Shown piece after piece: positions 21,039 to 34,228 of a stretch of DNA of 64,000 nt. This stretch comes from Stutzerimonas stutzeri (GTDB lineage Bacteria; Pseudomonadota; Gammaproteobacteria; Pseudomonadales; Pseudomonadaceae). The stretch lies in assembly GCF_018138085.1 (NCBI RefSeq), contig NZ_CP073105.1, forward strand, positions 1,860,001 through 1,924,000. Reading direction: 5' to 3'. Position 1 is the first letter of the stretch, and every line of letters starts with the position of its first letter. The position numbers were made by a program, and so were the translations under genes. The notes beneath the pieces are model-generated. The model was not told where the DNA came from and searched no databases. It was given only the letters and a program-made list of their open reading frames with translations.

Positions 21039-23075
21039 TTATCGGTCAGCCAGGCCGAACACCTTGAGCACGAAGGCGTATTCCAGAGCAACGTCCTTGA
21101 GTGCCTGATAGCGACCGCTCATACCGCCATGCCCGGCGCCAAACTCGGTCTTGAGCAGCAGCAGGTTGTCGTCCGTCTTGCTGGCCCGCAGCTTGGCAAC
21201 CCACTTTGCCGCCTCCCAATACTGCACGCGGCTATCATTATAGCCGGCCACGGCAAGGATGGGCGGGTAGGCCTGGGTCTGCACGTTTTCGTATGGCGCA
21301 TAGGCCTTGATGCGTTCGTGCACCTCGGGTTGGTTCGGGTCACCCCACTCGTCGTACTCGGTCACGGTGAGCGGCAGGTCGGCGTTGAGCATGGTGTTCA
21401 ACACATCGACGAAAGGCACTTCGGCGATCGCCGCACCAGACAGTTCCGGGCGCAGGTTGAGCACAGCACCGATCAGCAGGCCGCCTGCGCTGCCACCGCT
21501 GATGGCGAGTCGAGCCGGTTCGGTATAGCCATCGGCGATCAGCTGCTCGGCACAGGCGATGAAATCGCCGAAGGTGTTCGCCTTGTGCTGCAGCTTGCCG
21601 GCGCGGTACCAGGCCTCGCCAAGGTCACCGCCGCCGCGCACATGGGCGATCGCGAAGGTGAAACCGCGGTCGAGCAGCGATAGCCGCGCATGGGAAAACC
21701 ATGGGTCGAGGCTGTGTCCGTACGCGCCATAACCGTACAGGTAGAGTGGCGCGGGCTTGCCGAACTGCTCGCGCCGGCCAACCAGGCTGATCGGCACCTG
21801 CGTGCCGTCCGCAGCGGTGGCCCAGATTCGGCGGCTCTCGTAGGCATCGGCATCGAAAGGCCCCTCGACCGGGGTCTCCTTGAGCACCTGTTGCTTGCCA
21901 TTGGCGAGGTTCAGCTGACGAATCTGCGCCGGGCGGTTCAGGGCTTCATAGCGCAGCCGAATCACCGGACTGTCGAATTCGAGGGTGTTGTGCACGTGCA
22001 GACTGTAGGCCGCGTCGGGTAGCTGTAGCCGGTAGGGCTCGCCTGCCGAGGGCCTTACCTCGATGATCGGCAAGCCGGCCTCGCGCAGGCTCAGCGTAAC
22101 TGCGCTGGCGTTCAGGCTGACGTCTTCGAGCATCACCTCATCTCGATGGCCGATCAGCTCCTGCCAGTGCTCGCGCTGTGGCGTGCGCTCCGGCGCCTGG
22201 TACAGGGCGAAGTTGATACCGGCCTGGTTGCTGCGGATCAGCCAGCTCCACTGGCCGTCGAGCAGGCCGTGGTCTGGGAAGTATTCATGATCGTCCTCAC
22301 GTGGTGCGAGGCAGGTCCAGGCCCCTTCGGGCTGATCCGCTGACAGCACCCAGGCTTCGCTGGTGGTTTTGCTGTTGGACAGGATCACCAGCTGGCGCTC
22401 GGAACTGGCGCGGTAGCAGTGTACGAAGAAACGCCCGTCCGGGTCGTGATAGACCTCAGTGCGACCGCTTTCGCCGAGCCGGTGGCGGTAGATTTTGTGC
22501 GGGCGGTGGGTGTCGTCGAGTTCGCCGAAGAACAGCGTTTGATGATCGTTGGCCCAGGTCATGCTGCCGTCGCAATCGTCGAAGGGTAGGGCGACGACCT
22601 CGCCTGTATTCAGATCCTTGACGAACAATCGGTAGATTTCGTCGCCCTGGGTGTCGAGGCTGTAGGCCAGCTTGCTGTGGTCCTGGCTGACGCTGAACGC
22701 GCCCAGCGACAGGAAGCCGCCGGCCGCCAGCTCGTTGGGGTCGAGCAGCAGTTGCTCGGCCTGTTCATCGACCTTGAGCGAACCGTCGGCCGGTCGCGGG
22801 CAGCGGTAGTGGCGTGGATATTCATCGCCCGCCGTGGTGCGCTGGTAGTACAGCCATGGGCCCCAGGGCGAGGGCAGCGACAAGTCCGTTTCGCGGATGC
22901 GTCCCTTGATTTCCTGGAACAACGCTTCGCGTAGCCCGGCCTGCTCCGCCAGTTGACTGTTCAGGTAGGCGTTTTCCGCCTTCAAGTAGTCGAGCACCTC
23001 GGGCGCGTCGCGGTTCTCGAGCCACTTGTACGGATCCTGGCCTTGATCGGCGCGGGCAATGGGGGCAGCAGACAT
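21039..23075 (-). CDS. ptrB: Oligopeptidase B (prolyl oligopeptidase family, S9A)
   Basis: A 678 aa serine oligopeptidase with an N-terminal beta-propeller and a C-terminal alpha/beta hydrolase domain. The nucleophile motif is SGGSAGGLL, the family block GAYGHSLDPWFS precedes it, and the catalytic His lies in FGAGHGGMSGR near the end. Length and motifs match bacterial protease II, which cleaves short peptides after basic residues. The start at MSAAPIARAD is supported by AGGAG 6 nt upstream. Confidence 0.93.
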   Translation of the reverse strand: MSAAPIARADQGQDPYKWLENRDAPEVLDYLKAENAYLNSQLAEQAGLREALFQEIKGRIRETDLSLPSPWGPWLYYQRTTAGDEYPRHYRCPRPADGSLKVDEQAEQLLLDPNELAAGGFLSLGAFSVSQDHSKLAYSLDTQGDEIYRLFVKDLNTGEVVALPFDDCDGSMTWANDHQTLFFGELDDTHRPHKIYRHRLGESGRTEVYHDPDGRFFVHCYRASSERQLVILSNSKTTSEAWVLSADQPEGAWTCLAPREDDHEYFPDHGLLDGQWSWLIRSNQAGINFALYQAPERTPQREHWQELIGHRDEVMLEDVSLNASAVTLSLREAGLPIIEVRPSAGEPYRLQLPDAAYSLHVHNTLEFDSPVIRLRYEALNRPAQIRQLNLANGKQQVLKETPVEGPFDADAYESRRIWATAADGTQVPISLVGRREQFGKPAPLYLYGYGAYGHSLDPWFSHARLSLLDRGFTFAIAHVRGGGDLGEAWYRAGKLQHKANTFGDFIACAEQLIADGYTEPARLAISGGSAGGLLIGAVLNLRPELSGAAIAEVPFVDVLNTMLNADLPLTVTEYDEWGDPNQPEVHERIKAYAPYENVQTQAYPPILAVAGYNDSRVQYWEAAKWVAKLRASKTDDNLLLLKTEFGAGHGGMSGRYQALKDVALEYAFVLKVFGLADR

Positions 23076-25682
<2,607 letters not shown>

Positions 25683-25693
25683 TCGAGGAATAA

Positions 25694-26875
<1,182 letters not shown>

Positions 26876-26891
26876 GCTGTGCGGTAACACG

Positions 26892-26918
26892 AAAACCGGG
26901 GCCTCGTGCCCCGGTTTT
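26892..26918 (+). terminator. Rho-independent terminator of fadBA
   Basis: The stem AAAACCGGGG/CCCCGGTTTT with the 7-nt loop CCTCGTG starts 16 nt after the fadA stop. The symmetrical A and T runs could allow termination in both directions. Confidence 0.9.
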
Positions 26919-26952
26919 CATTTAGTGGATGCTTTTTGCAGAGGCAGTCGAG

Positions 26953-27180
26953 ATGCAGGTCACGCCAGGCCGTTATCGTCATTACAAGGGTCCCGAGTAT
27001 CGGGTATATGCAGTCGCTCGGCACTCCGAGACGGAGGAGCCGGTGGTCTTCTATCAGGCGCTGTATGGGGATTTCGGTCTTTGGGTGCGTCCGCTTTCGA
27101 TGTTTACCGAAACGGTGGAAGTCGACGGTGAAACGCTTCCCCGTTTTGCCCTGATCGAGGCCGAGCCCAGTCGTTTCTGA
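26953..27180 (+). CDS. DUF1653 domain protein
   Basis: A 75 aa protein matching the DUF1653 pattern, with the core GRYRHYKGPEYRVYAVARHS, VFYQALYGDFGLWVRP and the MF.E family tail. GAGG lies 8 nt before ATG 26953; the upstream ATG at 26929 lacks a Shine-Dalgarno. The position between fadA and topA matches PA3012. Function is not established. Confidence 0.85.
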   Translation: MQVTPGRYRHYKGPEYRVYAVARHSETEEPVVFYQALYGDFGLWVRPLSMFTETVEVDGETLPRFALIEAEPSRF

Positions 27181-27487
27181 CGCTCGAACGGACTCGCTGG
27201 CTTAACCCTCACGCTTGACCTCGGCTCTGTCACCACTATATATAGCGGTGCTTTCGGACCGAGCCGACGTAAATTCGCTTGGTTCCAAGCGGTAAAGACC
27301 GCTGCCGGGCAAGCAGATTGCCGAGCGAATGGCAGTGGATACGAAAGATTTCGGAGCAATTGAATGCTCTTGCAGTCCGTGAAAAGACTGCTTCGCTTCT
27401 TTCTGGCAGGCTGGGCGCTTTTCAGCACTTGGCTCATGCCGGTTCAATATTTTCAGTTCACCTCTCGATTCAGGAACTCTCCTCTCC
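27181..27487 (+). promoter_or_regulatory. topA leader with candidate sigma-70 promoter
   Basis: A gene-free region of about 300 bp upstream of topA. TTGACC at 27215-27220 and TATATA at 27239-27244 (18-nt spacer) or 27237-27242 (16-nt spacer) form a candidate promoter, which would give a leader of about 235 nt. An alternating TA tract in the -10 region is plausible for a supercoiling-sensitive topA promoter, but this is inference. No convincing small gene was found inside. Confidence 0.45.
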
Positions 27488-30097
27488 ATGGGTAAATCGC
27501 TGGTCATCGTGGAATCACCGGCCAAGGCCAAGACAATCAACAAGTATTTGGGCAACCAGTACGTGGTGAAGTCGAGTATCGGCCATATCCGCGACCTTCC
27601 CACCAGCGGCTCTGCCAACAAGGAGCCCGTCAAGCGCGGCAAGGCGGCCGCCGCCGAGGCGCCGGCGTTGTCGCCGAAGGAAAAGGCCAAGCGCCAGCTG
27701 TTCGCGCGCATGGGCATCGACCCCGAACATGGCTGGAAGGCCAAGTACGAGATCCTGCCCGGTAAGGAGAAGGTGATCGAGGAGCTTCGCCGCCTGGCCA
27801 AAGAAGCCGACACCATCTATCTCGCGACCGACTTGGATAGAGAAGGGGAGGCCATCGCCTGGCACCTGCGCGAGTCCATCGGTGGCGATGACAGCCGCTA
27901 CAAGCGCGTGGTGTTCAACGAGATCACGAAGAAGGCGATTCAGGAAGCGTTCTCCAAGCCGGGCGATCTGGACATTAACCGGGTCAACGCGCAGCAGGCG
28001 CGGCGTTTTCTCGATCGTGTAGTCGGTTACATGGTCTCGCCGTTGCTATGGTCGAAGATCGCCCGCGGTCTGTCCGCCGGTCGCGTCCAGTCGGTTGCGG
28101 TAAAGCTGGTCGTCGAGCGTGAGCGAGAAATCCGCGCCTTCGTGCCAGAGGAGTATTGGGAGGTCCATGCCGATCTCGCCACGGGCGACAACGCCAAGGT
28201 CCGGTTCGAGGTCGCTCGCGAAAATGGCGAGGCGTTCAAGCCATTGAACGAAAGCCATGCCATGGCTGCGCTGGAGCATCTGAAGGGTGCGAACTACAGC
28301 GTCGCCAAGCGCGAAGACAAGCCGACCAGCAGCAAGCCTTCGGCGCCGTTCATCACCTCGACCCTGCAACAGGCGGCGAGCAACCGACTCGGTTTCGGCG
28401 TGAAGAAAACCATGATGATGGCGCAGCGGCTCTACGAAGCCGGCTACATCACCTATATGCGTACCGATTCGACCAATCTCTCGGCCGACGCGCTGAACAT
28501 GGTGCGCGACTTCATCGAGGACGAGTTCGGCAACAAGTACCTGCCGGAGAAGCCGAACTTCTATTCCAGCAAGGAAGGCGCGCAGGAGGCCCACGAAGCG
28601 ATTCGCCCCTCCGACGTCAACCTGCGTCCCGCTCAGCTATCGGGCATGGAGCGCGATGCCGAGCGCCTTTACGACCTGATCTGGCGCCAGTTCGTGGCGT
28701 GCCAGATGCCTCCAGCCCAGTACCTGTCAACCAGCGTTACCGTCACCGCCGGCAACTTCGAGCTGCGTGCCAAGGGGCGGATCCTGAAATTCGACGGTTA
28801 CACCAAAGTCATGCCGCAGCAGAGCAAGAGCGGTGAAGACGATGTGCTGCCGGAGATGAACAAGGGCGAGGCGATGAAGCTGATCAAGCTCGATCCGAGC
28901 CAGCATTTCACCAAGCCGCCGGCGCGCTACTCCGAAGCGAGCCTGGTCAAGGAAATGGAAAAGCGCGGGATTGGTCGTCCATCGACCTACGCGGCGATCA
29001 TTTCGACCATTCAGGATCGCGGCTACGTGTCGCTGCACAACCGCCGGTTCTATTCCGAGAAAATGGGCGACATCGTGACCGAGCGCCTTTCGGAGAGCTT
29101 CAACAACCTGATGGATTACGGATTCACCGCCGGCATGGAGGAGAATCTCGACGATGTCGCCCAAGGCGAGCGTGAGTGGAAGCATCTGCTCGACGAGTTC
29201 TACGGTGACTTCCGCAAGAAGCTCGAGGTGGCCGAAGCCAGCGAGAATGGCATGCGCGCCAACCAGCCCACGCTGACCGACATTCCCTGCAAGGTCTGCG
29301 GCCGGCCGATGATGATTCGCACCGCGTCCACCGGTGTGTTCCTCGGTTGCTCCGGCTACAGCCTGCCGCCGAAAGAGCGCTGCAAATCCACCGTCAACCT
29401 GATTCCGGGCGACGAGATTGCCGCCGACGACGAGGGTGAGTCCGAGTCTCGCGTGCTGCTTGGCAAACACCGCTGCCCGATCTGCAGCACGGCCATGGAC
29501 GCCTATCTGCTCGACGAGACCCACAAGCTGCATATCTGTGGCAACAATCCCGATTGCAGTGGCTACGAGATCGAAGAAGGCCAATACCGTATCAAGGGTT
29601 ATGAAGGGCCGAGCCTTGAGTGCGACAAGTGTGGCAGCGAGATGCAGCTGAAGACTGGTCGTTTCGGCAAGTTTTTCGGCTGTACCAACGCCGACTGCAA
29701 GAACACTCGCAAGCTGCTGCGCAACGGCGAGGCGGCGCCGCCGAAGATGGATGCGGTGAAGATGCCCGAGCTCAAGTGCGAAAAGGTCGACGATACGTAC
29801 GTGTTGCGTGACGGTGCATCCGGGCTGTTCCTGGCTGCCAGCCAGTTCCCGAAAAACCGCGAAACCCGCGCACCGCTGGTGCAGGAGCTGATCCCGCACA
29901 AGGATGAAATCGATCCGAAGTATCATTTCTTGCTGAGCGCGCCGCAGAAGGACCCGGAGGGCCGCCCAGCCGTGATCCGCTTCAGCCGCAAGACCAAGGA
30001 GCAATATGTGCAAACCGAGGTCAACGGCAAGCCGACCGGCTGGAAAGCCTTCTTCGACGGCGGAAAATGGAAGGTGGAAGACAAGAGCACCAAGTAG
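27488..30097 (+). CDS. topA: DNA topoisomerase I
   Basis: An 869 aa type IA topoisomerase that relaxes negative supercoils. The Toprim domain has [14 protein letters not shown] and [14 protein letters not shown]. The active-site tyrosine is Tyr323 in [10 protein letters not shown]-terminal zinc-ribbon modules contain Cys pairs in CKVCGRP, CPICSTA and CDKCGSE, followed by a basic tail. An insertion rich in Ala/Lys (about 45-70) interrupts the Toprim region, a feature known for Pseudomonas TopA. Order and orientation match PA3011. Confidence 0.97.
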   Translation: MGKSLVIVESPAKAKTINKYLGNQYVVKSSIGHIRDLPTSGSANKEPVKRGKAAAAEAPALSPKEKAKRQLFARMGIDPEHGWKAKYEILPGKEKVIEELRRLAKEADTIYLATDLDREGEAIAWHLRESIGGDDSRYKRVVFNEITKKAIQEAFSKPGDLDINRVNAQQARRFLDRVVGYMVSPLLWSKIARGLSAGRVQSVAVKLVVEREREIRAFVPEEYWEVHADLATGDNAKVRFEVARENGEAFKPLNESHAMAALEHLKGANYSVAKREDKPTSSKPSAPFITSTLQQAASNRLGFGVKKTMMMAQRLYEAGYITYMRTDSTNLSADALNMVRDFIEDEFGNKYLPEKPNFYSSKEGAQEAHEAIRPSDVNLRPAQLSGMERDAERLYDLIWRQFVACQMPPAQYLSTSVTVTAGNFELRAKGRILKFDGYTKVMPQQSKSGEDDVLPEMNKGEAMKLIKLDPSQHFTKPPARYSEASLVKEMEKRGIGRPSTYAAIISTIQDRGYVSLHNRRFYSEKMGDIVTERLSESFNNLMDYGFTAGMEENLDDVAQGEREWKHLLDEFYGDFRKKLEVAEASENGMRANQPTLTDIPCKVCGRPMMIRTASTGVFLGCSGYSLPPKERCKSTVNLIPGDEIAADDEGESESRVLLGKHRCPICSTAMDAYLLDETHKLHICGNNPDCSGYEIEEGQYRIKGYEGPSLECDKCGSEMQLKTGRFGKFFGCTNADCKNTRKLLRNGEAAPPKMDAVKMPELKCEKVDDTYVLRDGASGLFLAASQFPKNRETRAPLVQELIPHKDEIDPKYHFLLSAPQKDPEGRPAVIRFSRKTKEQYVQTEVNGKPTGWKAFFDGGKWKVEDKSTK

Positions 30098-30243
30098 GCT
30101 AAAAGCCGATAAGGGCGCTTTGGGCTGAAGGCCGGACGTGTGTCGACTTCAGCTCCACCTCCCGGATTCAGGTGTTCGAATTGCGATTTCTGCGTCTGTC
30201 GCCATACTTTCCAGCTTCAGCTCATCTACGAGGTCCACCCGCC

Positions 30244-30762
30244 ATGGCTCATGAGCTCTACACCCGTACCAATCAGAAGATCTATTTCGCCGGGCTTGCG
30301 CTCGAGAATTGGCGGCGGGCCGAAGAAAAGGGGGCGATGAACGCACCCGGCCTGATCCAGGCCGAGCGGGAAGCCAGCCTGTTCCATCTCTACGGCGCGC
30401 TGCTGGGTTTATGCCACGAGATTGCTGGCTACTACCGGTTGCCCGGCGCTACCGCGCCCCGGGTGGAGATGCTGCTGGTGCGTTCGCCGAACAGCGTATC
30501 GCCGAGCCCGGAGTTGGCCGAGCTGACCGAGTTGGCCGAACACGGCGAGACCTGGCTCGCCCAGTTGCTGAAGGCCCATGCCGCTTTGTTCGAGCCGCCA
30601 CGTGCGCCAGCCAAAACCAAGACCGACCCGACCATGCCGCTGATCGAGGCGGTTAGCGTGGAGGAGGACGTACCGCCACTGGGGCGCGACGAGGTGGAAA
30701 CCTGGCGAGGCAATCTGAAGGAACTGGCCTTGCGCTTTCGCGAGTCGCTTACCGAGTGGTAG
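30244..30762 (+). CDS. DUF6586 family protein (PA3010-like)
   Basis: A 172 aa soluble, mainly alpha-helical protein starting MAHELYTRTNQKIYFAGLAL. The position directly after topA matches PA3010. The sequence shows a conserved N-terminal helical region, a Pro/Lys-rich linker (PPRAPAKTKTDP) and a C-terminal helix. No catalytic motif is recognisable. GAGG lies upstream of the start. Confidence 0.8.
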   Translation: MAHELYTRTNQKIYFAGLALENWRRAEEKGAMNAPGLIQAEREASLFHLYGALLGLCHEIAGYYRLPGATAPRVEMLLVRSPNSVSPSPELAELTELAEHGETWLAQLLKAHAALFEPPRAPAKTKTDPTMPLIEAVSVEEDVPPLGRDEVETWRGNLKELALRFRESLTEW

Positions 30763-30795
30763 GTAACGACGCGAATCAAGAGACTCGGTTTCGCG

Positions 30796-31635
30796 TCACG
30801 TCCGATGCTTGTATCGCAGCACCAAGGCGATGCCGCCGAGGATCGCAACCCCGGCCAGCATCAGTCTGCCCGTCAGACTTTCACCCAGTAGCACGCTTCC
30901 TGCCAGCGCCGTGAGGAGCGGAACGCTCAGCTGCACGCTGGCCGCTTGTATCGCGGCCAGCCCAGGCATCGCCGCATACCAGATGGCGTAGCCGATACCG
31001 GAGGTAAGCCCTCCAGATAACAGCGCATACACCACGCCGGCGCTGTCCCATTCGAGCGAGCCCAGTGCCACCAGGCACAGCACTGCGACGATGGGCAGAG
31101 TGCGGATGAAATTGCCGGCCGTGGCGGCGAGCGGGTCGGGCGTACCTTTTCCCAGTAGCGAATACGCGCCCCACGCCATGCCCGCCAGCACCATCAGACA
31201 TGATGCCGATAACGACGGGGTGCTCGTGCCGGGGAGAAGCAGGGCGACCAGTCCGGCCGCCGCCAGCACCAATCCGACTACCTGCAAGCGATGCAAGCGC
31301 TCCCCCCTGAGCAGCCCCCAGGTGATCATGCTCAATTGCACGGCGCCGAACAGCAATAGCGCACCGGCGCCCGCATCAAGGTGCAGGTAGGCGTAAGAGA
31401 ACGCTGCGGCATAGATAAACAGCGAAAAGGCGCCGGCCCAGTTGCCCGGCACCGTGGCGGCACGCTTGCGTGTGTGCAGCAGCAGCCACAACACCAGAGC
31501 ACCGGCGAATAGGCGCAGCGCGGTGAAGCTGGCCGGGTCGATCTGGCTGTCTCGCAGCGCCGCGCGGCATAGCAGTGAATTGCCCGCGAAGGCGAGCATG
31601 GCCAACGCCGTTAACAGCAGGGTTCTAGCGGTCAT
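30796..31635 (-). CDS. EamA/DMT-family transporter
   Basis: A 279 aa inner-membrane protein with about ten hydrophobic segments and two EamA repeats (halves roughly 1-135 and 145-279). It starts MTARTLLLTALAMLAFAGNS and ends in the short basic tail RYKHRT. The family exports amino acids or other metabolites; the substrate here is unknown. It is inserted in opposite orientation between the PA3010-like and PA3009-like genes, a local departure from the P. aeruginosa order as I recall it. Confidence 0.85.
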   Translation of the reverse strand: MTARTLLLTALAMLAFAGNSLLCRAALRDSQIDPASFTALRLFAGALVLWLLLHTRKRAATVPGNWAGAFSLFIYAAAFSYAYLHLDAGAGALLLFGAVQLSMITWGLLRGERLHRLQVVGLVLAAAGLVALLLPGTSTPSLSASCLMVLAGMAWGAYSLLGKGTPDPLAATAGNFIRTLPIVAVLCLVALGSLEWDSAGVVYALLSGGLTSGIGYAIWYAAMPGLAAIQAASVQLSVPLLTALAGSVLLGESLTGRLMLAGVAILGGIALVLRYKHRT

Positions 31636-31794
31636 TGTGGCGCCCGATCGGGGATAGAGCTTGCATCGTACTGTGGCATCACTGCCGGCTGCCACTGTCC
31701 GCAGGAGAGTGACGCAGCTCCTGGCCCGCAGACACCAAAGCTGCCTCTGGCGCGGTCGGCTGGTACAATGCGCCGTTTAACGGGGAGCAGACTC

Positions 31795-32031
31795 ATGCCA
31801 ACGTCTTTTTTGGAAATCGTCGAGCTACCCGACGGCAGTATCGTTTTGCGTCGTGCTGAGGATGAGGGTGTACTGGTGACGTTGGATTTCTCCGACGATG
31901 CCAAGGTGTTTTTGCAAGGTCAGCATGTCGAAATTGCCAAGGCGATGTTCAACGTCGGTGTGCAGATGGCGGGGCGGGTGTCGGAAGGGGAGTTCGAGCG
32001 GGAAGAAGAAGGTCCGCGCGTACTGCATTGA
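31795..32031 (+). CDS. PA3009-like conserved small protein
   Basis: A 78 aa acidic protein (MPTSFLEIVELPDGSIVLRR start) matching the position of PA3009 between the topA block and sulA. GGGGAG precedes the ATG. It has alternating beta-strand character, then a helix (HVEIAKAMFNVGVQMAGRV) and a Glu-rich tail. The function is unknown. Confidence 0.8.
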   Translation: MPTSFLEIVELPDGSIVLRRAEDEGVLVTLDFSDDAKVFLQGQHVEIAKAMFNVGVQMAGRVSEGEFEREEEGPRVLH

Positions 32032-32102
32032 GGAGTGGCGGTGCGAAGGGCGAATGGCCTTGGGCGGGTTTCGGCACGTCCATATGCCGAGAACTGAATG
32101 GG

Positions 32103-32585
32103 TTAGCCCAGGCGAATGTTCAGGCTTTGTGCGTTGCCTTGAGCCGCTGCCACGCAGAGCTTCAGTCGACTGGCCTTGTCGAGGCGTGGAAACCAGGTGA
32201 TGACCGTGTGGCTGCAGCCGGACATCAACGCCTTGCATGCCAGCTCGAGCGTGGCCTGCGTCTCGCGGGCCTGCAATAACAGGATGCGGTCACGATTTAG
32301 CCCGGCTTCCCGTAGCCAGCTTTGCGAAAGGGCGGCGGGCGGCGCGATCAGGGTCAGCCACCGCGTATCGGTCGCCTCGCTGAACTCGCGCAGGATGGGC
32401 GCCAGCAATAGGCGGCAGTGATCACCGCTGCCGCTCAGCGTCATTTCGCTCAGGCGATCGTCCGCAGGTTGCGGGATGGCCGTGCTGGTAACGCTCGCGA
32501 ACGGTGCCAGGCTGCGTGCGATCAGCCCTTCGAACAACGAGAGCTGGGGTGGCTGGCCTGCGATGGGTTGGGGTTGGTACTGCAT
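32103..32585 (-). CDS. sulA: SOS cell-division inhibitor SulA
   Basis: A 160 aa SulA homologue, which blocks FtsZ assembly during SOS. The C-terminal RecA-like fold has ILREFSEATDTRWLTLIAPP and the family-type TVITWFPRLDKASRLKL. AGGAGAGG lies just upstream of ATG 32585. It lies 93 bp downstream of lexA on the same strand. No LexA box was seen in that gap, so expression probably depends on the autoregulated lexA promoter. Confidence 0.92.
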   Translation of the reverse strand: MQYQPQPIAGQPPQLSLFEGLIARSLAPFASVTSTAIPQPADDRLSEMTLSGSGDHCRLLLAPILREFSEATDTRWLTLIAPPAALSQSWLREAGLNRDRILLLQARETQATLELACKALMSGCSHTVITWFPRLDKASRLKLCVAAAQGNAQSLNIRLG

Positions 32586-32678
32586 AAACCTCTCCTTGGC
32601 AGGCGTTGAAACGACCTGCATTGCCAATACTTGTTGAAACAGCCTCGTCTTGCCTACGCCCACGCTCTCTGCTGGTCG

Positions 32679-33287
32679 CTAGCGGCGTATCACGCCGACA
32701 CTCAAGCCTTCGATTACCAGTTCCTGTTGTTCGAGATCGATCTCGATCGGGGCGAACTCGGCATTCTCGGCAAGTAGCCAGACCTTGCTGCCTTCGCGCT
32801 TGAAGCGTTTTACCGTGACTTCATCATCGATGCGTGCCACCACCACCTGTCCGTTACGCGCCTCACGCGTGGTATGCACGGCTAGCAAGTCGCCGTCGAA
32901 TATGCCGATGTCCTTCATGCTCATGCCTCGTACCCGCAGTAGGTAATCGGCTTTCGGTTGAAAGAATGAAGGGTTGATCTGGCAGGATTCTTCAACGTGT
33001 TGCTGCGCGAGGATCGGCGCACCGGCCGCGACCCGGCCAATGACTGGCAGTCCGCTCTCTTCAGTCGACGCTTCGAAGCCCGGAATACGTATCCCGCGCG
33101 ACGCGCCGGGCGTCATCTCGATAGCGCCCTTGCGAGCGAGCGCCTTAAGGTGTTCCTCAGCGGCATTGGGTGACTTGAAACCCAGCTCCTGAGCGATCTC
33201 CGCCCGCGTCGGCGGATAGCCGTTGTCCTCCAGGCAGCGCTTGATGAAGGCGAGAATTTCCGACTGGCGAGGGGTCAGCTTGATCAT
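32679..33287 (-). CDS. lexA: LexA repressor
   Basis: A 202 aa SOS repressor. The N-terminal winged HTH includes [21 protein letters not shown]. The self-cleavage site is Ala88-Gly89 in VAAGAP, and the catalytic dyad is Ser123 (RGMSMKD) and Lys160 (VKRFKR). All elements for RecA-stimulated autocleavage are intact. Two LexA boxes lie in its own promoter. It forms an apparent operon with sulA. Confidence 0.98.
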   Translation of the reverse strand: MIKLTPRQSEILAFIKRCLEDNGYPPTRAEIAQELGFKSPNAAEEHLKALARKGAIEMTPGASRGIRIPGFEASTEESGLPVIGRVAAGAPILAQQHVEESCQINPSFFQPKADYLLRVRGMSMKDIGIFDGDLLAVHTTREARNGQVVVARIDDEVTVKRFKREGSKVWLLAENAEFAPIEIDLEQQELVIEGLSVGVIRR

Positions 33288-33295
33288 GGCGGTCT

Positions 33296-33311
33296 CTGTT
33301 CTTTTATACAG
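33296..33311 (-). promoter_or_regulatory. LexA box 1 (lexA promoter)
   Basis: A 16-bp CTG-N10-CAG site, CTGTATAAAAGAACAG on the minus strand, just upstream of the lexA start. It matches the Pseudomonas/E. coli SOS box. Confidence 0.9.
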
Positions 33312-33314
33312 TGA

Positions 33315-33330
33315 CTGGGATTATATACAG
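33315..33330 (-). promoter_or_regulatory. LexA box 2 (lexA promoter)
   Basis: CTGTATATAATCCCAG on the minus strand, a second CTG-N10-CAG site 3 bp from box 1. It overlaps the -10 hexamer TATAAT, so bound LexA would occlude RNA polymerase. Confidence 0.88.
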
Positions 33331-33347
33331 TGCTTGATGCTTGGCAA
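33320..33347 (-). promoter_or_regulatory. lexA(-sulA) sigma-70 promoter
   Basis: On the minus strand TTGCCA is followed after 16 nt by a perfect TATAAT, embedded in LexA box 2. This is the likely start of the lexA-sulA transcript. Confidence 0.8.
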
Positions 33348-33423
33348 TCTTTGTTTGGTTGAGGCCCGGAGCGGCTTGGTGCAAGCTTTGCCACGCCGAA
33401 CGGGCCTTCTAACGATTTCGTGG

Positions 33424-33452
33424 TTGACTTGGTATAGGTTGAAACGTAAGTT
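33424..33452 (+). promoter_or_regulatory. psrA promoter
   Basis: TTGACT (-35) and TAAGTT (-10) are spaced by 17 nt. The -10 lies inside the first PsrA palindrome, consistent with autorepression. Confidence 0.6.
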
Positions 33453-33467
33453 TCAAACGAGTGTTTG
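33441..33467 (+). promoter_or_regulatory. Two overlapping PsrA operator palindromes
   Basis: GAAACGTAAGTTTC (33441-33454) and CAAACGAGTGTTTG (33454-33467) share one base. Each is a perfect or near-perfect 5-bp inverted repeat with a 4-bp centre, matching the described PsrA consensus G/CAAAC-N2-4-G/CTTTG/C. They cover the psrA -10 region and predicted transcript start. Confidence 0.8.
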
Positions 33468-33481
33468 TCAGGGGAGGGGGC

Positions 33482-34189
33482 ATGGCGCAGTCTGAAACAG
33501 TGGAGCGTATTCTGGATGCGGCGGAACAGTTGTTCGCCGAGAAGGGCTTCGCCGAGACTTCGTTGCGCCTGATCACCAGCAAGGCCGGGGTGAACCTGGC
33601 CGCTGTGAACTATCACTTCGGCTCGAAGAAAGCGCTTATCCAGGCGGTGTTTTCACGCTTTCTCGGTCCGTTCTGCGCCAGTCTGGAGCGGGAACTGGAC
33701 CGGCGCGAAGCGCAGTCCGACCGAAAGGAAAATCTTGAGGAGCTACTGGAGATTCTGGTCGAGCAGGCGCTCGCGGTGACGCCGCGCAGCGGTGACGACC
33801 TGTCGATCTTCATGCGCCTGCTGGGTCTTTCCTTCAGCCAGAGCCAGGGCCACCTGCGTCGCTATCTCGAAGACATGTACGGCAAGGTGTTTCGCCGCTA
33901 CATGATGCGTGTGCATGAGGCCGCTCCGTCCATTCCGCCCATCGAGCTGTTCTGGCGCGTGCACTTCATGCTGGGTGCGGCGGCGTTCAGCATGTCGGGT
34001 ATCAAGGCATTGCGCGCTATTGCCGAGAATGATTTCGGCGCCAAGACGTCCATCGAGCAGGTCATGCGAATGATGGTGCCGTTCCTCGCCGCCGGGATGC
34101 GCGCCGACTCCGGCGTGGTCGACGAGCGTCTGGCGCAGGCGCATCCGGTCGCCCGTCGCAATGCCCTGGCAATGCCCGCAAAGGGGTAA
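33482..34189 (+). CDS. psrA: TetR-family regulator PsrA
   Basis: A 235 aa TetR regulator with the HTH FAETSLRLITSKAGVNLAAVN near residues 24-44 and a helical ligand domain. Pseudomonas PsrA represses fatty-acid degradation genes including fadBA, is released by long-chain fatty acids, represses itself and activates rpoS. The start at MAQSETVERIL is supported by GGGAGGGGG; the frame is open 7 codons further up. The location next to lexA and nagZ matches PA3006. Confidence 0.95.
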   Translation: MAQSETVERILDAAEQLFAEKGFAETSLRLITSKAGVNLAAVNYHFGSKKALIQAVFSRFLGPFCASLERELDRREAQSDRKENLEELLEILVEQALAVTPRSGDDLSIFMRLLGLSFSQSQGHLRRYLEDMYGKVFRRYMMRVHEAAPSIPPIELFWRVHFMLGAAAFSMSGIKALRAIAENDFGAKTSIEQVMRMMVPFLAAGMRADSGVVDERLAQAHPVARRNALAMPAKG

Positions 34190-34228
34190 GGTGCAAGGGC
34201 AGGCGCGTATCGGCTAAGCTTGCCGCCC

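Noticed and set aside
28727-30013. 428-codon open frame antisense to topA
   Set aside because: It is a shadow of the TopA C-terminal region, with no homology in translation.
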